A stretch of 64,000 nt of DNA, from positions 36,167,954-36,231,953 of the forward strand of contig NC_053139.1 in the NCBI RefSeq assembly GCF_016808335.1, in the 5' to 3' direction. A program made the translations under genes and the position numbers. Source of the stretch: Panicum virgatum (taxonomy: Eukaryota; Streptophyta; Magnoliopsida; Poales; Poaceae). Positions 57,491 through 64,000 of the stretch are shown piece after piece. Under the pieces are notes generated by a model that was not told the origin of the DNA, ran no database searches, and saw only the letters and a list, made by a program, of their open reading frames with translations. How positions within the stretch are numbered: the stretch's first letter is position 1; the number at the start of each line of letters is the position of its first letter.

Positions 57491-57799
57491 TGCAATAGCA
57501 AATTAAAGGGCAGTTCAAAGCTAATAAGTAATGCCAGTGTGGCTGAAAATGACCATGACAATGACACCTCCTAATGCCGGCATCAAGGCAATGGAAGTCA
57601 CCAGTCAAGGTCTCGAAGCTCTTATCACTTTGTTCGTTAATTGCACAATCTTTTCGCTTGATTATTTCCTTTGTTATCTTGTTAGCTGTTCCGACTCACG
57701 AAAGTCATGGCATGCTTTGCAAAAGCATTCCATTCACGTCATTCCAGCAAGCTCGACATGGACCGCGCGGCCTTTGGTCATTGCTCGTGCCTGATGGGC

Positions 57800-58116
57800 A
57801 GCAAGGCGGCGGGGTATTATTTTTTACAACAGCTAAACAATTAATTTATACTTTGATTATAAGATGTTTCATCGAGGTTCAAACCTTTCTAATTAATTAT
57901 ATTGTTAGTCCTTCTGCTTGGTATCTATATATGCATCATCCATGTCACCTATTTTTTTTTCATTTCATCATTCATATTATTACTCCTTAGCCTCACATGC
58001 CAATAGCAAAAAAGATTCAGTTGGGACAACAGATCATACCTAACATTATCATACCTGTTCAGGAAGCCACATTTTCGTGGTGTAACTATCACTTGTTGAA
58101 ATTGCATGGACGACAA
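57800..58116. other. Spacer, no gene seen
   Basis: AT-rich, no coding signature. Confidence 0.4.
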
Positions 58117-58622
58117 CATCTTCTATCTATTATACATATATTTGAGTGTTACAAAAAGCCACCACATTCACTAAGAGTGGCTACAAATTGCCACGTTAAT
58201 TACCACATTAATCTAAAAAAAGAAGAGTTTGTACCGTTGGATTTTATGAAGATCTAACGGTATAGACTAAATCAAAGAGTCCATACCAAATATGATTAAT
58301 AAATATATAATTTTAGAATTAAAAAAATTAAGAAAATTAAGACTCAATCAAACAGTCCTTACCAACTGCGATAAGTAAATAGCCAAATTTGGAATTAAAA
58401 AACTATCACAAGACTAAAGATCCACATCATACGAATATATAGGAAGTACCTTAATTCGGAATAAAAAGAGAGGCAAGCACTACATTGTGTGCCAAAGACG
58501 AAAGATGAATGTAAAAAAACTTATCTATTTCTGAAAGGACTTTTTTTTTATATAAAAGCGATAAATTGGCCCATGTCGCTCTGATTATATATGGATCATG
58601 CAAAACATAATCATGACAGTTG
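58117..58622 (+). mobile_element. Possible Helitron 5' end
   Basis: TCTATCTATTATACATATATTTGAGTGTTAC, then AAAAAGCCACCACATT, followed by an AT-rich body with TAACGGTATAGA, resembles the 5' terminus (TCTAT...TTATA) of plant Helitrons. No transposase and no matching 3' end were identified. A solo LTR is inserted just to the right. Confidence 0.35.
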
Positions 58623-58627
58623 GCTTA

Positions 58628-61600
58628 TGCACCAGAATCTGAAACATATATGAGACATTCAGGTGGATTTCTTATCTGAAACATATATGAGATATTAAGG
58701 TGGTCATCTTTGAATGATGAATGATTGACAATATCGTGTGGATTTGATATATCTCTTGGCTCGTGATGTGCAGGTGTAGGAAGCAGCATGGCAGAGGTGA
58801 AGGTCACATGAAAGATTCATGCTAAGGACCGTGGTGAAAGATGGACGCAACTAGGCTCGGAGAAGCGAAAGGTTCATGCCGAGGGACCAAGACGATGAAG
58901 TGGGAATGGAGTAGGACTGGACCGAGCGACCCGAGGAGGCCGTGCGGAGCCATGGACGATCCACATGGTGCACGAAAGAACAAGAGTACGTGGTGATGAA
59001 GATGACATCGGCCAAGTCGGCGAGGACGATGGCGAGTCAAGTAGGCGGACTGTGCGGCGGGCGCGTACAAACGACTCGAAGGCGTTAAGGCTCGGTGGGA
59101 GGTCGAACACGCGTCGACATCGGCGGTTTGACTGGTTTGACCTCAAAATCGGGGAGTCAGTCACGTCGTGCGGCGGCGTGCGAGAGGGTTTGACCGGTTT
59201 GGCCTCAAAATCGGGGGAGACGGGTTTGACTGGTTTGGGCCTCAAAATCGGGGGCGGACTTGACGCGGTCAAGGTCGGGGCGGAGGGCACGTGGTGCCAT
59301 CACGAAGCTTGCGTCGAGGCGAAGCGAAGTCATGAAGGCAGCGTGTCCGTCCGGTGTTTATATAAAAAGTTGGACGAATCTGCCCCTACATGGGCGGTTA
59401 TGTAACTACTAGTGTAGGTGTATTTCTGTATTCTGGAGGAGACTTGGAGAATAAGAAAAGGGAGATGGGCAGCCATTCAATCTGGTGGATCAGTTCCAGT
59501 CGCCCCTTCTTTTCCCTCTCGGTTCCTCTCTTTTTCTTCCCTCCCCTTCTCTGCCTAAGGTTAGGGATTTGAGATAGATTTTTGAGATATTTGTGCTACG
59601 GATTCATGGGAAAGGATGTCCTTCCCTCCTCGTGCCCTATGAGATTTTTATTTGAGGAAAAAGTCTATATCACCCCCCACCTATGGGGGTGGACTACATA
59701 ATCCTCCAACCTATGAAACGGTCTATATCACCCCATGAACTTTTCAAAACCGATCAAATTACCCATAAAACAGTTTTGAAAAATTATAGTAAATCATAAA
59801 ATGGAAAATCCAATTATATTAGACTCCAAATGAGTAGATCTACACAGTGAACATATAATATGGTATGCTTTAGTATATTTTTTTGTTGTAGCTTTAGATC
59901 TATGCTTTTTATTCATAGCTGTAAAAAAATATACTAAATCATACTATATTATATGTTCACTGTGTAGATCTACTCATTTGGAGTCCAACATAATTGGATT
60001 TTTCATTTTATGATTTTTTTATTTACTATGTTTTTTAAAAATACTTTATAGGGTAATTTGACCGATTTTGAAAAGTTCAGGAGGTTATATAGACCATTTC
60101 ATAGGTGGGAGTTATGTAGTTCACCCCATAGGAGGGAGTGATATAATTTTTTTTCCTTCATTTGAGTCGAATCGTGTTTTCATCCTAACAATCCCGAGCG
60201 TTTTTCTTTTTCTCTATTTTCGGAGCTATTTTGGGTGATCTTTTCGTTCTTCACTTTTGGGCGCATTTTGAGCCGAATTTGGAGGGGGGGGGATTTGTTG
60301 CTAGTATCCTTGTGAACATCCTTGGTGTGACCCCCATCAAATCTTTCATGGATTTTCTTCGAATTTGAAGTTTTCCCCACTCCATTCGCTGTGCTGTGGC
60401 TGGTGGCTGATACTAATTTGTTGTAAGAGAAAAATACTGATGGCTGACTGGTGGCTGGTGCTGATTTTATGTGAGAGAAAAATACTGTTGGCTGGTTGCA
60501 GCGAATAGAGCGGATCATGTTTTTGGACGGAGCGTTCGGTTTTTCTCTAGATTCGCAGCGAATACTCACTATTTTTGCAACCTTTCTCTTGGATCCATAA
60601 GTTTTTTTGGTTGTGCATCTATGGACGAAATTTAGTTTGGATTCGTTGAGTATTGCGACTTCAATTTCCGTTTGATGTCCGGTCTCCTCGTTTCTTCCGC
60701 TCTTGTTCTTCTCTGTTCGTGCATCCAGCGGAGGAGCGCGTGCGCGAGGAGCTTCACGCGGCCTTACCCAGCGCGCAGCAGCTCTCTCGGCGGCGCGCGG
60801 TGTGCTCTGCTAGTGGCCGCAGCGCGAGGCACAAGGGCAGGGCTGCCGGCGGCGGCTAGCACAGCTGCCGGCAGCGGCGACGGCGGCCTGCAGTGCGAGG
60901 CGGCGGCTGCCGCAGGCGCTTGCGCAGCCAGCAGTGCATGCGCATCGCTCGTGCTGCCCGCAGGCCAGGTGGGCCGGCGAGCGTGGGCAGCAGCCCACGA
61001 GTGAGGCAACCAGGCCTCTGGCCAGCAGGCCGGCAGTGCTGCAGGTGCACACGGCGCAGGCGCAGGCCTTTGCATTGGGCGAGCAGGCCACTCGGCTCCC
61101 TGGATTGGCAGCCCAGTGCAGGCAGCTGCATGCAGCTCATGCGTGAAAGGTGAGCAAGCAGTGAGAAGGCCCGGGGAGCATTTTGACTTGTCTGTTATTC
61201 TTCTATGCATGCTTAGTTATTTTGCTTATTTAATTAACTAATTAGTATTTGAATTAGCTCATATTTAATCCTTTCTTGTGCTTGATCATTCTCGTGCTAT
61301 TCAGTGCTTTGAGCTTTTTAGCGTGACCTTTTAGCTTGTGTTAATTAGCTAAATTTGTTAGTCTTTGCATGCTTAATTAAAATGACTCTTTTATAGTATT
61401 TAGTTCCTATCTTTTTGGTGAGTCATTTAATTGGTTTTCTGATTATACTTTGCTTCCACTTAATTTTGAGCTTTGCTAATCATCGTTGATTTGAGCCTCG
61501 TCCTTTGCATCGCATCCGCATTGCCTGAGCCGATTGCTTTTCGCGTGCTTCCGCTTTGCGTCAAGCTTTTTCTAACCGTTTTTAGGGTGAACTCCTCATG

Positions 61601-61718
61601 TGTTGGCTTGTATCACCTTGGCGGTTAGAAGAGATGCGTCGGGTTGAATTCGAGACATAGACCTTGTTCTCTTAGAGAATTTTTAAAAAATCTCGTTCAC
61701 CCCTCTGGTCGCCCTTCA
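58628..61718 (+). mobile_element. Solo LTR C, with nested foldback MITE
   Basis: TG at 58628, CA at 61717-61718, perfect TSD GCTTA at 58623-58627 and 61719-61723. It is 3091 bp including a 501-bp MITE. It is the inverted, uninterrupted relative of solo LTR B. Motif block TTTGACTGGTTTGACCTC occurs several times (59125-59245). The frame at 59290-58874 and others are conserved with LTR B only because the LTRs are homologous. Confidence 0.93.
59657..60157. mobile_element. 501-bp full-length foldback MITE
   Basis: The left arm from GAAAAAGTCTATATCACC and the right arm mirror each other almost to the centre (shared blocks ACCTATGAAA, GAACTTTTCAAAA, ATTTGGAGTC, GTAGATCTAC). Flanks TTATTTGAG (59648-59656) and TCATTTGAG (60158-60166) are a 9-bp TSD with one mismatch, pointing to a Mutator-type transposase. 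No coding content. Confidence 0.88.
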
Positions 61719-63140
61719 GCTTATCATCAAAATTAAATATAATAATGGATATGATGTCATAATATAACAAATCGACCACAATTGCAGTGTTTTTTTGACA
61801 GTCACATCTTTTTATTAGCGGCCTACAGATCCGTCAGCTAATTTTTCCCTAGGACTTCGATGAGTAGAGTGTGTGTTGTACATGTGCTGAAGTTCAGTGT
61901 TTGTGGGTGTCACATGGACAAAAGAAACTCTTTTATTCATCCAGCAGGTCATCCATGGAAAAGTGGCAGTCGACACTGCGAGGAGAGGAAGCGACCGAAT
62001 GGACTAATTCGTCAAGCAAATGCACTGTTACATAAGTATGAAATTTGATCAAAAGTTCTTGATATACTAACACTATGTAAAAAATGACCTATAGTGACGT
62101 GCACAAAGATGACGTCACCTTTGTTATCTGGATGACGCGCGAAGAAGATGCACGTCACGTTTTACCTCTTGGTCACCTTTTACCACTATGTAAAAGAAAA
62201 TATTTTTTTGATTTTTATTCACACTGCAAATATTTTATTTTAACACGCAAAAGAATGATACCCGTCACCTATGTATTGACATAGGTGACAGATTAAGAGT
62301 ACCATAGGTGACGGCTCATACTGATGCCCGTCACCTTTTACGTATATATGTGACGGATTTTTGCCCGTCACTTTTCTGTTCTAATCAATGACGATGTATA
62401 GGTGACGGGCGCGATGTCCGTCACCTTAGGGAGATGACGACCGTCACTATAGGCCTCTTCTTACATAGTGTAATTCCTATTACAAGAAAAATATAACGAT
62501 TGATTCGACTTTACTGACATGGAAAATGCAATAATCTCGTTCATATTTATATTAACAGATCAAAGGAAATAACCAGATAGTCTATGCATTAATCAGGATG
62601 AGCTCCCGGGTTCCCAGGAGTCAGGTGCTAATGACAAGTAGGTGAATGCGGACTGCACCATGGCGGACAGGGGTTGTTCGGATCTGCATGAAGGCAAAAA
62701 TCATGGCGCGGATTTAAAAAAAAAGTCAGAGAAATCATTCCAATTATTAGTAGTTAACAGCAAGAAGATTATTGATGCGGTTGAAGTAATATATAGAAAC
62801 ATGTTTATTGTTTAAATAAATCTTTTATTTTAATGGAGCTATTTTGTGAAATTTCATGTAGTGTTTCAGACGAGGTGGATAAAAAGTTTGGGAATTTATT
62901 TTGCAGTGTCATATTTTTGCCAGCCCCTAGAGCTTTTTCTACCACGTGCCCCTAGCTTTTTCCACCAGCCTAAGAGAGGGCAATGGGGAGAGATGGGAGG
63001 GAGAGGCCAGTAAAAGATGAGGAGTTGATAAGTTGATAAGTCAGAAGACAGACAAGTTAGTTTTTAGTGCACCGCTTGCATTTAAACTATTTACCATCGA
63101 TCTAGGCAACTGGTTCTGAAAATAGTTAGGAGGCAACTAC
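61719..63140. repeat. Local segmental duplication, copy 3 (partial)
   Basis: Blocks matching copies 1 and 2 in order: TCATCAAAATTAAATATAATAATGG, CCTAGGACTTCGATG, CATGGAAAAGTGGCAGTCGACA, AATCAGGATGAGCTCCCGGG, TTTTTAGTGCACC and GGCAACTGGTTCTG. Interrupted by the CACTA element 62071-62470. Confidence 0.75.
62071..62470. mobile_element. 400-bp CACTA-type MITE
   Basis: The ends CACTATGTAA...CTATAGTGACG are inverted over about 28 bp (right end CGTCACTATAGGCCTCTTCTTACATAGTG), with 3-bp TSD TAA. Copies 1 and 2 of the duplication show the empty site (GTACTAATTCCTG, ATACTAATTCTTA). The interior is filled with GGTGACGG/CCGTCACC repeats in both orientations, which are probable transposase-binding sites. 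No coding content. Confidence 0.93.
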
Positions 63141-63360
63141 ATGGAGAGATCTCTCCACATAATTTCACGTGGGTCCCACACTATCTTCTTCTCCACCGCC
63201 TTTCTCTTCTTCCCCATCTCATCTTCCTCGCCTCCTCCAGCCGGTCCATCCCCACCCCCACACACACCTCCACCGCTCGCGGCGGGCGGCGACCCCGCCG
63301 CTCCACTCGCGTACCACCCTCACCGCACCACCCCGCCCACCCGACCACTTCCACCGCTCG
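63141..63360. other. C-rich spacer
   Basis: CCACC-rich sequence like a plant 5' leader. No gene assigned. Confidence 0.35.
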
Positions 63361-64000
63361 TGTAACGAACATGGCACCATTTATACCATTTCGAGTGATT
63401 TTGGTGATCGTATGACAACGCAATCAATGAGACTAATGGTTTTGTTAAGTGAATATTTCTAGATCCCAGGGATGAAGTAAAAAGGCCATGCAAAGCAAAA
63501 CACGAAGAAAGAACTCAAAGAAACGCTGAATTGGACGAGTTCTACTGAAATCAGTAGCACCGGAAGAACCGATGCCTATAGCATCGGTGCATCCGATGGT
63601 TGTCGGAAGATCCGACGCCCTGGCTTTGGCACAAGTTTGTGCGCCTCTGGAGATCAAGTGAAGAAAGAAGTGAAGCACCGGATGAACCGACGGTGTCAAG
63701 AGAGACATTGGTGCATTTAATATACTATGTTCCAGAGACGATGTCAAGCGCACAGGAGCCACGCCTTCAGCACCGGATGAACCGATGCCCCATCGGAACA
63801 AGCGTCGGTGTAATGATGTCAGTAAGGAGCAACGGCTATCTGCGGATCAAGTATCACCGGAAGAACCGACGACTAAGCATCGGTTCAACCGATGGTCCCT
63901 GAAGGTGCTGCGACCTTGTCAGAGAAGTCAACGGTTAGTTCAAAGCGCAGAGTGACCGGAAGAACCGATGCACTATGCACCGGATGTTCCGATGCCTACG
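63361..64000 (+). repeat. LTR of family D, truncated by window edge
   Basis: It starts TGTAACGAACATGGCACCATTTATACCATTTCGAG, near-identical to the start of solo LTR 27251-28776 read on the minus strand. The 5-bp GCTCG just before it would be the TSD. The zone 63555-64000 is dense in CCGG-N5-CCGR motifs. Whether a complete element follows is beyond the window. Confidence 0.85.
63555..64000. repeat. CCGG-N5-CCGR motif array in LTR D3
   Basis: At least nine copies, for example CACCGGAAGAACCGATGC near 63559, CATCGGTGCATCCGATGG near 63584, CACCGGATGAACCGACGG near 63677 and CACCGGATGTTCCGATGC near 63979. Both orientations are present. Confidence 0.85.

Larger units (their letters stand above)
52090..57800. 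repeat. Local segmental duplication, copy 2
   Basis: Same ordered blocks as copy 1. It is expanded by a solo LTR (52290-53768), a CACTA element (54391-56796) and an internal roughly 303-bp tandem repeat (56885-57490). Its right part (57590-57740) matches copy 1 at 50830-51000 (CTTATCACTTTGTTCGTTAATTGCAC). Confidence 0.75.

Noticed and set aside
1..64000. tRNA, rRNA or snoRNA genes
   Set aside because: Only tRNA-like SINE heads (21.9 kb, 56.0 kb) were seen. Neither forms a complete tRNA.

Overview
This is nuclear DNA from a grass, most likely a panicoid. The evidence is Tourist, Stowaway and CACTA elements with grass-type ends, an Au-like SINE, SIRE/Maximus-like copia LTRs, GC-rich coding DNA and a tau-class glutathione S-transferase (GST) gene. 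Almost all of the window is transposable-element sequence. The only gene that reads as intact is the tau GST at 20.4-21.1 kb on the minus strand, with a TATA box about 100 bp upstream.

0-18.5 kb is a stack of retrotransposons. A long L1-like LINE on the minus strand has ORF1 at about 18.5-11.4 kb and ORF2 at about 11.05-2.5 kb. It was split twice: by a 4.9 kb Ty1/copia element (3341-8242, 241-bp LTRs, TSD TGGTG) and by a roughly 4 kb coding-free LTR-like element (about 13008-17037). A second LINE endonuclease fragment lies just downstream (1653-2430). It is bounded by the 5' LTR and start of gag of another copia element that runs off the left edge.

18.5-24 kb carries several MITEs, the GST gene, a tRNA-derived SINE with a perfect 16-bp TSD, the 3' end of an RTE-type LINE and a roughly 0.9 kb non-autonomous DNA element.

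24.9-35.6 kb holds adjacent fragments of two unrelated host genes on the minus strand. One is a ClpB/Hsp101-like AAA+ ATPase. The other is a BOI/SBP1-type RING E3 ligase that keeps an intron. A Helitron-like 3' end lies at about 35.6 kb, so this looks like a gene-capturing Helitron. The ClpB fragment was cut in two by a complete 8 kb copia element (25225-33207, TSD GCATC), which itself contains a solo LTR (27251-28776, TSD GTGGT).

35.7-44.2 kb is a 2.9 kb solo LTR (TSD CGACC) split by a 5.5 kb coding-free giant LTR-type element (TSD GCCTA/GCCTT).

47.1-63.1 kb contains three diverged direct copies of one local non-genic segment. Each copy carries private insertions: a Mutator-like element, nested Tourist MITEs, two CACTA elements, a SINE and two solo LTRs. 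The other copies act as empty sites that confirm several insertion boundaries. The window ends inside the 5' part of another LTR.

Boundaries rest on visible terminal motifs and target-site duplications. Family names are assigned from motif recognition without a database search.
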